Origin: an uncultured Anaerococcus sp.
GTDB taxonomy: Bacteria > Bacillota > Clostridia > Tissierellales > Peptoniphilaceae
Assembly: GCA_900551095.1 (NCBI GenBank)
Contig: URUJ01000018.1
Coordinates: 1 to 9,342, forward strand
Length of the DNA stretch: 9,342 bases
Direction of reading: 5' to 3'
Shown: positions 1 through 7,214 of the stretch, one piece after another
Layout of the letters: each line of letters starts with the position of its first letter
Numbering within the stretch: the first letter of the stretch is position 1
Position numbers and translations under genes: made by a program
Notes under the pieces: model-generated
Told to the model about the DNA's origin: nothing
Databases searched by the model: none
Seen by the model: the letters and a program-made list of their open reading frames with translations, nothing else

Positions 1-98
1 ATTACAAGATTAATTATTATTGATTTTTTTCTTGACATTTGATAGCTGGTCTATTCTTTTCTTATTTTTATAATAACACAAAGAAGGATAATATTTAA

Positions 99-2189
99 TT
101 ACAAGTTTTGTAAGTATTCATTTGCCCCGTCAATATTTAAGACATTTTCTATAATATAGGTAATTTTAAGCTCTTTTGGAACTAGGATCATAAATTTATT
201 AAGTGAGATAAATCCATCAATTTCTTTTGGATTTTCCTTGAAAAATCCAGCTATTTCTTTAATGCTAAGGGGATTTTCCCTCAAAGAATTAAAGGCTTTT
301 ATTAAATTTGGACCAAAGACTGTCGTTGCTTTATCTTCAACATAATAATCAAGAGACTTTGTTTTTATATTTAACATCAAAGCTAAAGTCTTGTTTATCT
401 TTGTAGATTTAAAAGTTCTTAAAGCCTTTCTGCCATCAGTTTCTACAAAATGATAAGCTTCATTAGTGATTTCTCCACTTAATTCATCTATTACTTCTTT
501 TATATTTCCTGTAAGCTTAAGTGAAGAAGGATTTAGCAAAATTTTTTCCATTTCATCTCTAACTTCACCGCTTATTTCAAAACCACCTGATGATGCAAAA
601 CTTTTAGCGTTTGCCTTATTTGACAGGCTAACCCTTATTTTTCTTAATTTGTGATTTATTGTTTCTATCTTCCAGACTTGGCTAGATAAATAAATCCTAT
701 CAGCAACTCGCAGATTTTCCCCAAGTTCTATTTCACCTATAGTTTGTTTATCAGTTTGGACTTTGTAGGATTTTTTTATTATAAATTGATTATAAAATGA
801 ACCCATAGTCATAAGTTTCTCAGCATTACTTCCTACAATATATTCCCCATCAATTTCTTCTACAAATTCATTTTGCAGTAGAGAATCTGTAAGAATCTTA
901 AATTCATTATCAGTTATATCTGAAAAGCTTTTTAATTCCTTATTCAATTTATAATAATCATCTATCAAAAGTCCATTTTTCTCAAGCAGGGTTGATAAAA
1001 CTTGGTGGGCAAATATATCATAAGTCTTGGTTTTTGGATATATTTTATCTAGCTTTCCTTCTTTGAAAAGTCTAAGTGAAGAACTGGCTTGGATTAAATC
1101 CCATTTATCAGTCGCAATTTGATAAATAACTGACTTACGAGTTCTCCTGCCCGACCTACCAAGTCTTTGAGACAGTGATAAAACCGAAGCTGCTGATCCC
1201 ACTTGGATAACTTGGTCTACAGCTCCAATATCTATACCAAGTTCTAATGTTGAAGTCGCTACAATTATAAAATCTCTCCTGCTAGTTTTGGCAAAAGTTT
1301 CAATTTCAGTTCTTTTAATTTTTGAAATAGATGAATGATGGGAAAAAATTCTAATATCATAGCCCTTTTCCTCGACTTCTTTTTTTAATAAATAAGATAA
1401 TTTTTCTACTTTAGCCTTAGAATTTGGAAATACAAGAGTAGATTTCCCTAGAGAATATTCTAGAACTTTTTGCGCAATTTCTTTATTTATATCTTCACTT
1501 TCTATATAATCAAGACTCATAATCAGGTCATTTCTAGACCTATCGAGAAGAATATTTGTTTCCCTACCATTTAAGAAAAAATCTTTGGCAAGGTCGTAAT
1601 TTTTTTCCCCAATAGTTGCAGAAAGCCCTAACATTCTTGGATTTTTTTCTATATAAGATTGAATTCTTACAAGCAAGGACTTTAACTGCAGCCCTCTATT
1701 TGTATCTAAAAATCCGTGAATTTCATCAACTATTATATATTCAATATCCTTTAAAAGTACCTCTGCCCTCTTTTTATCGGAAACAACCATAGCCTCTAGG
1801 GATTCTGGAGTAATCAACAAAATACCAGAAGGATTTTCAACTAATTTATCTTTCCTACTCACAGAAGCCTCGGAATGCCAGCTAGTAACTCTTATATCAA
1901 GGTCTTTGCACATATCAGTTATTCTTTCAAACTGATCATTTATAAGGGCAATTAGAGGTGAAATATATAATATTTTAAGCTTATTTTTAATATCTTCTGC
2001 CTTTGAAATAGCTGGCAAAAAGGCTGCCTCAGTTTTTCCCGATGCTGTAGGAGCTGCTAAAATCAAATTATTTTCACTCTTATACATCTGTCTAATAGCA
2101 GCATCTTGTATTTTTGTTAGGGACGGCCAGCCTTTTTTATAGATAAATTCTCGCATATCCCTAGATAATAAATCGTAAGATGTTGTCAT
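99..2189 (-). CDS. sngC: Shango-type DEAD/DEAH-box helicase (Lhr/BrxHI-like)
   Basis: Predicted ATP-dependent superfamily II nucleic-acid helicase, 696 residues, the last gene of the defence operon. Visible motifs in order: Q-like region around Q28; motif I APTASGKTEA (46-55); Ia SPLIALINDQ (77-86); Ib TPES (127-130); motif II DEIH (155-158); motif III SAT (190-192); motif IV region LVFPNSKAKVE (252-262); motif V ATSTLELGIDIG (311-322); motif VI QRLGRSGRR (341-349). All are intact, so it should be an active ATPase. The helicase core resembles Lhr, but the protein is about half the length of full Lhr; its size fits the BrxHI and Shango helicases. Residues 360-696 carry no motif I recognise and probably form winged-helix and substrate-binding parts. 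The ATG overlaps the sngB stop by 4 bases (ATGA), so translation is probably coupled. The sngC letter follows gene order and recall of the published system. No clear terminator follows it. Confidence 0.88.
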   Translation of the reverse strand: MTTSYDLLSRDMREFIYKKGWPSLTKIQDAAIRQMYKSENNLILAAPTASGKTEAAFLPAISKAEDIKNKLKILYISPLIALINDQFERITDMCKDLDIRVTSWHSEASVSRKDKLVENPSGILLITPESLEAMVVSDKKRAEVLLKDIEYIIVDEIHGFLDTNRGLQLKSLLVRIQSYIEKNPRMLGLSATIGEKNYDLAKDFFLNGRETNILLDRSRNDLIMSLDYIESEDINKEIAQKVLEYSLGKSTLVFPNSKAKVEKLSYLLKKEVEEKGYDIRIFSHHSSISKIKRTEIETFAKTSRRDFIIVATSTLELGIDIGAVDQVIQVGSAASVLSLSQRLGRSGRRTRKSVIYQIATDKWDLIQASSSLRLFKEGKLDKIYPKTKTYDIFAHQVLSTLLEKNGLLIDDYYKLNKELKSFSDITDNEFKILTDSLLQNEFVEEIDGEYIVGSNAEKLMTMGSFYNQFIIKKSYKVQTDKQTIGEIELGENLRVADRIYLSSQVWKIETINHKLRKIRVSLSNKANAKSFASSGGFEISGEVRDEMEKILLNPSSLKLTGNIKEVIDELSGEITNEAYHFVETDGRKALRTFKSTKINKTLALMLNIKTKSLDYYVEDKATTVFGPNLIKAFNSLRENPLSIKEIAGFFKENPKEIDGFISLNKFMILVPKELKITYIIENVLNIDGANEYLQNL

Positions 2190-3508
2190 ATTATCTCTAT
2201 TTCATCATCCAAATCATCTGGATCCTTGGAAACTGGTAACACATTCCCAAATTTTTCGGCTAGTAAATCTATAATTTCAATATCTGGATTTTGTCTTTTT
2301 ATATCAAGGATTTCTATAAAATCTTTGATTACTGCCCTTGGTGTCAAAAATTCATCCGCTCCTGGTCTATTTAGTTGACCTTCCATATATCTTACTATCT
2401 CGGAACTTGTGAAGTTGATTTCAGTCTTGTAATGGGTGTTGTAGATTTTTACCAAATTTTCAAGCAAAGTATAAATCTCTTCATCTGTTAACACCTTAAG
2501 AGCTAGGACCGTTTTATTTGTATTTATAAAATCACTATCCATAGATGCTTCACTTCCTAACCTTCCCTTTAGTGCTCCATAAGACGATAGACCTCTTGAC
2601 TGATCAAAAACTGTCTTTCTTGTCGCACCAAAGTTTATAAATAATCCCTTAGCAAGATTTGACTTACATTCGTTATAAATATTTAAAATCTTTTCGTAAT
2701 TTCTTTCTCTTGTTGTTGAGTGTGGGATTTTATAGAGGTTTACTGCCTCATCAAAGTTTATTACAAAACCAGCATAACCAATTTCTTGGAAAAGCTCAGC
2801 AAGATTTTTTATGGCCTCAAAATAATTATCATCGTTTATTATTTCATTTATTCCAAGATCTTTTTTTGCTTCAGTCTTTGTAGTAATATCTCCCCTTATC
2901 CATCTAATAGCCTTAAGTTTAAGGATTCTATCATTTGAAATAAAGCCTTCATAATACCTACAAATAGCTTGACCAAGTTCATAGGAAAGACCAACGGTCT
3001 TAAATTTAGCTAAGGTTTCTAAAATTACCCCTAGCACCTCATCTTTATATAAGCCAGCCATCAAATCCTTTGATTCATAACCCTTATCAGCACTTAGTTT
3101 GGCAAATATACTTGAAATCCATTCCTCTATTATTAGCTCAATAACATTTCCAGTTCTCGCATTTTTTGTCTTTAGATTTTCTATTATAGATGAATACAGA
3201 TTTACAGCCTTCCTATCACTTGCATAAAATCTTCTGGATGGGTTAAGATCAATGGTTGAAGCGACGAAGTTTTTTGATAAGGCAAGGTTTTCGATAGTTT
3301 TTAGCATAAAAGATTTTCCCGAACCAAAATCACCTACCCAAAATCTAAGGTCACTATCTCCATTTTCTATATTTTCTAAAATTCTTATAAGTTCATCCAC
3401 CTCAGCTTTTCTGCCCACAAGTAAGTGGCCAAGACCGATATCAGGCACAACTCCTGCCTCAAGACTTTTAATAATGGTGCTTGCTTCTTTAGGATTTATC
3501 CTATCCAT
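2186..3508 (-). CDS. sngB: Shango-type P-loop ATPase (BrxD/DUF2791-like)
   Basis: Predicted ATPase of 440 residues in the BrxC/BrxD family (formerly DUF2791), found in BREX type 2 and in Shango defence systems. Seen in the sequence: Walker A GDFGSGKS (59-66) within FWVGDFGSGKSFMLK; a following VASTIDLNPSRRF segment typical of the family; Walker B VINFDEA (249-255) with D253 and E254; and the family block RGLSSYGALKGRL (305-317). The C-terminus is acidic (DPDDLDDEIEII). The start is placed at the ATG rather than the TTG one codon upstream, because AGGAG lies 7 bases before the ATG. The start overlaps the sngA stop by 8 bases, and the stop overlaps the sngC start by 4. The family pairs with helicases, so it is inferred to drive or gate the helicase encoded next to it. 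Its exact role in defence cannot be read from the sequence. Confidence 0.87.
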   Translation of the reverse strand: MDRINPKEASTIIKSLEAGVVPDIGLGHLLVGRKAEVDELIRILENIENGDSDLRFWVGDFGSGKSFMLKTIENLALSKNFVASTIDLNPSRRFYASDRKAVNLYSSIIENLKTKNARTGNVIELIIEEWISSIFAKLSADKGYESKDLMAGLYKDEVLGVILETLAKFKTVGLSYELGQAICRYYEGFISNDRILKLKAIRWIRGDITTKTEAKKDLGINEIINDDNYFEAIKNLAELFQEIGYAGFVINFDEAVNLYKIPHSTTRERNYEKILNIYNECKSNLAKGLFINFGATRKTVFDQSRGLSSYGALKGRLGSEASMDSDFINTNKTVLALKVLTDEEIYTLLENLVKIYNTHYKTEINFTSSEIVRYMEGQLNRPGADEFLTPRAVIKDFIEILDIKRQNPDIEIIDLLAEKFGNVLPVSKDPDDLDDEIEII

Positions 3509-5150
3509 CAATTAACTCCTTTACAATTCCCACATAAAACTCATCAATGATTACCTTATCTCCCTCTACGATAAGAGTTTGATCATTTGTGTATTCATAT
3601 AATTCGTCATTTATATTATTTATAAAAACATTTAAAAACAGTCCTTCTTTCATAGCCATATCTTCTGCTTCTTCTTTTGTGATAAAACCAGTTATAATAA
3701 TATCTTTTAATAGTTTTCTGGTTGTTTCAGATATATTGTTGTAATCTTTGGAATCTGTCTTATCCTCTTTTTCAGGTATTTCTTCTTCGGAAAAATCATC
3801 CTCACCCACAAAATCATTTATGGTTTCAACTGTCTTTGTCAAATCTCGTCTAGATTTATTTACTAATTTTTTATCCAGATTAATTCTTTTAGCTTTTATA
3901 TTCCTTAGGTCTAAAATATCTGAAATAAGGTCTATATCAAAATTCCTAACCTTAATTAATTCTATAAAATCTTCGTAATTTTCTTCCCTAATTATCTCGA
4001 AAAGAATTTTTTTATCCTTGTCTTTTTGCCAATTGTTCCTAAAAATATAATAAAGAGCTAAAATTCTAGTTGGAGTAAAGTTGTTTTTTAGTAGCTTATC
4101 CAAGATTTCTCTAAAATTTTCCCTATGACTGAAGGTTTTTAGAACTTTTTCTTCGCGCTCTATATCTAAGCTTGCTACAAAGGATGCTATATCCTTTGAT
4201 TTTTGAGGATTATCATTTAAGTAACTTAGATAAATCTCTTCTATTTTTTCATCATCTAATTCTTCCAAAAAACTTGTTTGATACTTCTCAAAAACATTTA
4301 CAATATCATCGCAATTATTCTTTGAGAGTATATAAAAAGCATCGTCAGTTTTTATATCAGCAAGGAAAGAAAATTTCTTCCTCACCTTCTCCTCAGTAAT
4401 TAAAAGTAGACTATCCAGGATATTTTTTGACAGGGTATAAGGTCGAATAAAAAATATTATCATATTAGTATTAATATCATCCCTAGAAAAAACTTCCTTT
4501 AGACATTTTAGAAATAAGTTAATAGTTAAATCTGCTAAAAGTTCATTATTCCAGAGCACATTTCGTCTTTGACTTAATTCAAGAAGGGCCTTTTCCTCGT
4601 CTTTACTAAAATTATATTTTTCTCTCAATTTCCCACATGGATCCCAAAATACTGACTCTTTGCCATTAGCGGTTAAATTATAAAAAGACTTAGTTTCATT
4701 ATTTAAGTCTGGGAAAGAATTTAAAAATTCTTCCGCTAAAATATCTAGCTCATGACTATAATCTTTTCTTATTAAATTATATATTAAGTCATAAACTCTA
4801 TCCGCATTTTTTTCGTGGTTAGGATCTACAAAATCTTCTACATAATCACGAGCTAAAATATATAGCTGGTTATAAAGATAATAAGAATTAATGTTTTCTA
4901 TATTTTTATCAATAAATCTAGCAAACTTTATATATAACTTAAGACTTCGTGATTTTACCTGGCTTGGCACATCTAAAACATTATTTATAATCCTTAATTT
5001 TGATACATAATAGCCATCACTTTTTTCTCCAAAGTCAATGTTAATATTGGCTTTTATATGATTAGTATTTATTTTTCGTTTAATTTTCTTTTTATCAACA
5101 TCTTTGATATCGCTTATTAAATACTCCATCAAAGCCTTAATATCGTCCAT
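3501..5150 (-). CDS. sngA: Shango-type TerB-domain protein
   Basis: 549-residue protein, first gene of the three-gene operon. The C-terminus (about 423-548) fits the TerB-C domain first named in tellurite-resistance proteins: an INLDKKLV start, a helix LTKTVETINDFVG, an acidic linker (449-470), then a conserved end with FITKEEAEDMA, NVFINNINDELYE and IVEGDKVIIDEFY. The N-terminal half weakly recalls TerB-N: DGYYVSKL (45-52), a Tyr-rich YYLYNQLYILAR stretch (90-101), and FSKDEEKALLEL followed by RRNVLW (181-200). Residues about 225-420 are helical, lysine- and glutamate-rich and unassigned. No signal peptide or membrane segment is visible. An in-frame ATG at 5180 is rejected: it lies in the predicted -10 box, whereas AGGAGGGG precedes the ATG at 5150. 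No other ter genes (terC, terD, terZ) are present, so a tellurite role is unlikely. With the ATPase and helicase it matches Shango. Its biochemical role is unknown. Confidence 0.8.
   Translation of the reverse strand: MDDIKALMEYLISDIKDVDKKKIKRKINTNHIKANINIDFGEKSDGYYVSKLRIINNVLDVPSQVKSRSLKLYIKFARFIDKNIENINSYYLYNQLYILARDYVEDFVDPNHEKNADRVYDLIYNLIRKDYSHELDILAEEFLNSFPDLNNETKSFYNLTANGKESVFWDPCGKLREKYNFSKDEEKALLELSQRRNVLWNNELLADLTINLFLKCLKEVFSRDDINTNMIIFFIRPYTLSKNILDSLLLITEEKVRKKFSFLADIKTDDAFYILSKNNCDDIVNVFEKYQTSFLEELDDEKIEEIYLSYLNDNPQKSKDIASFVASLDIEREEKVLKTFSHRENFREILDKLLKNNFTPTRILALYYIFRNNWQKDKDKKILFEIIREENYEDFIELIKVRNFDIDLISDILDLRNIKAKRINLDKKLVNKSRRDLTKTVETINDFVGEDDFSEEEIPEKEDKTDSKDYNNISETTRKLLKDIIITGFITKEEAEDMAMKEGLFLNVFINNINDELYEYTNDQTLIVEGDKVIIDEFYVGIVKELIDG
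3516..3520 (-). promoter_or_regulatory. Ribosome binding site deciding the sngB start
   Basis: AGGAG lies inside the last codons of sngA, 7 bases before the ATG at 3508. It favours that ATG over the adjacent TTG at 3511. It gives sngB its own initiation signal even though the reading frames overlap. Confidence 0.7.
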
Positions 5151-5152
5151 AA

Positions 5153-5160
5153 CCCCTCCT
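5153..5160 (-). promoter_or_regulatory. Ribosome binding site deciding the sngA start
   Basis: AGGAGGGG sits just upstream of the ATG at 5150, in frame with and downstream of the longer ORF's ATG at 5180. Its strength, and the weakness of anything before 5180, place the start at 5150. Confidence 0.75.
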
Positions 5161-5178
5161 GTTTTTAGCTCATATATC

Positions 5179-5207
5179 ATTATACTTCTCGAAATAAATT
5201 TTCTAAA
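5179..5207 (-). promoter_or_regulatory. Predicted sigma-A promoter of the Shango operon
   Basis: Reading the minus strand, TTTAGA (-35, 5202-5207, 4 of 6 matches to consensus) and TATAAT (-10, 5179-5184, perfect) are separated by 17 bases. Transcription would begin near 5170-5173, leaving a leader of about 20 bases that carries the AGGAGGGG site. The -35 lies a few bases beyond the T-tract of the preceding terminator, so the operon appears to be an independent transcription unit. Confidence 0.65.
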
Positions 5208-5212
5208 GGCAA

Positions 5213-5236
5213 TAAAAAAAGTGCCGAGGCACTTTT
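5213..5236 (-). terminator. Intrinsic terminator of the CAP/fructosamine kinase unit
   Basis: On the minus strand AAAAGTGC, loop CTCG and GCACTTTT form an 8-bp stem followed by further T residues (seven Ts in all before ATT). The left arm reaches into the TAA stop codon of the kinase gene, so termination is placed right at the end of the coding region. Confidence 0.85.
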
Positions 5237-6086
5237 AGTTAGTAATTATTTTCATTAGGTCGTTTACTGATGAATCATAAACTGGACCAAATCTCAATAG
5301 GTATTTCATCAAGATATAAAGTCTATAGAAATTAAGACGTTTTTGGTAACCATCATCAAGAGGCATTAGCTCCTTGTATTCTTCATAGAATGCTTTTCTA
5401 AAACCTCCAAAAACTGTTGAAACTCCAATATCAAATTCCCTATCACCGTATAGTGGTGCTGGGTCAAAGACAAGGGGTCTTTCATCTTCATCAAACATAA
5501 AGTTTCCTGCCCACAAATCTCCGTGAAGTAGGACTGGTTCAGACTTATGTTTATCAAGCTCTTTTTCTATAACAAATCTTACTTCTTCGTATCTTGCAAG
5601 GTCTTTGTCGTCCCAAATTTCTGTCTTTTTGAGCATTTCCTTTAATTTATCCATTCTTTCAAAAAGAAATACTTCCTTCCAAGTATCTTTAAATTTATTA
5701 TCAAAATCACATGCTGTGCCTATAAATGGATAAGGAAAACCAAATTTCCCGTTTGGACTTTTTATCTTATGAATTTCAGTAATTACCTTCGCCAAATCCT
5801 CTTGGCTACCAAATCTCTTTTCTTCATGATAGGTTAAAAGAAGATAGGCAGATCCATCCACATCACCACTAGCAAGGGCTCTTGGTGCGAAAATACCATT
5901 TTCTTCAAATAATTTAAGACCTGCTTTTTCACATTCAAAAAATGAAGCGTCTTTATTTTTATGAACCTTTAAAAAATATGATCCACCATCAGCATCTAAT
6001 TTGTATGAATCATTGACATCTCCACCTTCCACCGGATTTACCTGTGTTACATTATTAATGGGTAATAAATCTATAATTTTTTCCAT
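5235..6086 (-). CDS. Fructosamine kinase family protein
   Basis: 283-residue cytoplasmic kinase of the fructosamine/ketosamine-3-kinase family, near the usual length of about 290. The family phosphorylates sugars on glycated amines, which destabilises the adduct and repairs glycation damage. Visible: a Gly-rich nucleotide loop (VEGGDVNDSY, 19-28); probable ATP-anchoring lysine K40 in YFLKVHK; catalytic loop HGDLWAGN (188-195) with D190 and N195; metal-binding aspartate D208 in FDPA; and the family signature YGDREFDIG (213-221). All core residues are present. The ATG is preceded by AGAGG at 5 bases. The gene follows the CAP-domain gene by 36 bases with no terminator or convincing promoter between them, so co-transcription is likely. 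The true substrate (ribulosamine, fructosamine or another sugar amine) cannot be told. Aminoglycoside phosphotransferases share the fold, but the HGDLWAGN and YGDRE blocks favour this family. Confidence 0.92.
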   Translation of the reverse strand: MEKIIDLLPINNVTQVNPVEGGDVNDSYKLDADGGSYFLKVHKNKDASFFECEKAGLKLFEENGIFAPRALASGDVDGSAYLLLTYHEEKRFGSQEDLAKVITEIHKIKSPNGKFGFPYPFIGTACDFDNKFKDTWKEVFLFERMDKLKEMLKKTEIWDDKDLARYEEVRFVIEKELDKHKSEPVLLHGDLWAGNFMFDEDERPLVFDPAPLYGDREFDIGVSTVFGGFRKAFYEEYKELMPLDDGYQKRLNFYRLYILMKYLLRFGPVYDSSVNDLMKIITN

Positions 6087-6122
6087 AACATCCTCTATTT
6101 ATTTCTAATATTTTTTTAGTAC

Positions 6123-7121
6123 TTACTCTCCTTGTAGGACTTTCTCTGCAAGTTTAATTAAGTCTTCTGATTCTTTTATCAAAGTTAAAAGTTGATCTTT
6201 TATATCAGCTACCTTTTTAGGTGCCATTTCAAGAAGTAAATTTGCCGCAGCAATTCTAGTCTTATTTTCGTTAACAGCTTTTTCTAAGTTTTCTCTAGTC
6301 TTTTTATCGATTTCCTTATTGTCAGTAGAACTAGACTTTCCAAAGTTCATTGTATAATCGCCCACAAGACCTGTAGCCTTGTTGCCAGATTTATCAGCAT
6401 ATCCAAATTCCACACCAACAAAATTGGTATCAGTTGTGTTGTTTATACACAAGCCCATTCGATTGTATTCTGGGTCTAGGATTATGTGAAGATGGGCATT
6501 TCCATCATTATATACACCGTCTGACTCTAAAAGAAGGTCGTATTCGCTTTTATTACCAAAACTAGCTCTCTTACCATGAACCCACTGGCTAAAGGCCTTA
6601 GAAGGAGTAAAAGGAGCTGAATTATAAGCTAAAATCTCAGCAAATGTTCTTGTTCCACTAGGTAATTTTGCAGTTGATAAATCACTGCCATCAGGCCTTG
6701 TGTGATTCATTCCAGTTATGCCTACTTCATACATCCTTTGGATAGCAATTTTTTCAAGATCTGTTGACCATTTAGTATAGTTTAGATAATCTTCTTTAGA
6801 ATTAATTCCCTTTTCTTTTAAAACATCTCTTAGTTTGCTATTTTTTGAATTTGATTTAGTATCATAAGTATATGGTACATTTTTATCCCACATTTCAGCT
6901 CTTACAGCCTTTAAAGCGGCAAGGGCTGCTTGTTTGTTATTTTCACTTTGATTTAAATTTAAAGTAATACTCTCACTTTTAAAATTATCTGTTTTTATGC
7001 CGAAATCAATATTGCTATTTGCATAAGAAATTGATTTGGATTGTGGATTTGACAAATCTACAGCTTTTGCTGATAAAGATAAAAGTATCGCCATTGCTAT
7101 GATTTTTTTTGTATTTTTCAT
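6123..7121 (-). CDS. Secreted CAP (SCP/PR1-like) domain protein
   Basis: 332-residue predicted exported protein. Residues 1-20 form a Sec signal peptide: a Lys-rich start, the hydrophobic run IIAMAILLSLS, and an AKA cleavage site before VD. Residues 21-110 are a polar spacer. A CAP domain spans about 115-243, with IQRMYEVGITGMNHTRPDGSD (126-146, H140), AEILAYNS (161-168, E163), an AFSQWVHGKR helix (176-185) and the strand block HLHIILDPEYNRMGLCI (210-226). The histidine and glutamate positions fit the usual CAP cavity residues. The tail (265-332) is charged and helical, probably coiled coil, with no LPXTG sorting motif and no second membrane segment, so release or non-covalent wall binding is expected. 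A strong AAGGAGA site precedes the ATG by about 5 bases, and the gene has its own promoter. Bacterial CAP proteins have few proven functions, so the role is unknown. Confidence 0.87.
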   Translation of the reverse strand: MKNTKKIIAMAILLSLSAKAVDLSNPQSKSISYANSNIDFGIKTDNFKSESITLNLNQSENNKQAALAALKAVRAEMWDKNVPYTYDTKSNSKNSKLRDVLKEKGINSKEDYLNYTKWSTDLEKIAIQRMYEVGITGMNHTRPDGSDLSTAKLPSGTRTFAEILAYNSAPFTPSKAFSQWVHGKRASFGNKSEYDLLLESDGVYNDGNAHLHIILDPEYNRMGLCINNTTDTNFVGVEFGYADKSGNKATGLVGDYTMNFGKSSSTDNKEIDKKTRENLEKAVNENKTRIAAANLLLEMAPKKVADIKDQLLTLIKESEDLIKLAEKVLQGE

Positions 7122-7147
7122 GATATCTCCTTATTTTTCCTAGTACT

Positions 7148-7175
7148 ATTATAACATATGTGGTTTTTTTATCAA
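7148..7175 (-). promoter_or_regulatory. Strong extended -10 promoter of the CAP gene
   Basis: On the minus strand, TTGATA (-35, 7170-7175, 5 of 6 matches) and TATAAT (-10, 7148-7153, perfect) are 16 bases apart, with a TG at 7155-7156 forming an extended -10. The -10 ends 26 bases before the ATG at 7121, room for a short leader with the AAGGAGA site. It likely drives both the CAP and kinase genes. Confidence 0.75.
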
Positions 7176-7214
7176 AGTCTTATATCGTACAATTTTAGTA
7201 AAATATTAAAATTA

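Noticed and set aside
1..38. Minus-strand ATG at 38 opening a frame (M-S-R-K-K-S) that runs off the window
   Set aside because: It has only 12 codons, no ribosome site and an in-frame stop just upstream. It is too short to support as a gene.
32..74. Plus-strand TTGACA (32-37) and TATAAT (69-74) at the left edge
   Set aside because: The spacing is 31 bases, far outside a working promoter. Each box lacks a partner at 16-18 bases, and only the minus-strand helicase end lies downstream.
466..654. Plus-strand open frames opposite the minus-strand genes (also near 2659-2938, 3252-3515, 3748-3978, 4172-4399 and 8580-8768) and a minus-strand frame at 5366-5557
   Set aside because: They lie wholly or almost wholly inside well-supported genes in other frames, show low-complexity compositions, and match no family.
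3509..3511. TTG start one codon upstream of the ATPase ATG
   Set aside because: The adjacent ATG has better codon preference and ideal spacing to AGGAG.
99..5150. Reading the operon as a BREX system or a tellurite-resistance operon
   Set aside because: Only single families are shared with these. There is no methylase (pglX), phosphatase-like gene (pglZ) or terC/terD/terZ, whereas the trio fits Shango.
5151..5180. Longer N-terminus for the TerB-domain protein (start at 5180)
   Set aside because: That ATG overlaps a perfect TATAAT, and the only strong ribosome site is just before the ATG at 5150.
7191..7213. AT-only inverted repeat (AATTTTA/TAAAATT) after the hydrolase gene as a terminator
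   Set aside because: It has no G-C pairs and no T-tract following on the minus strand, so it is not a credible intrinsic terminator.
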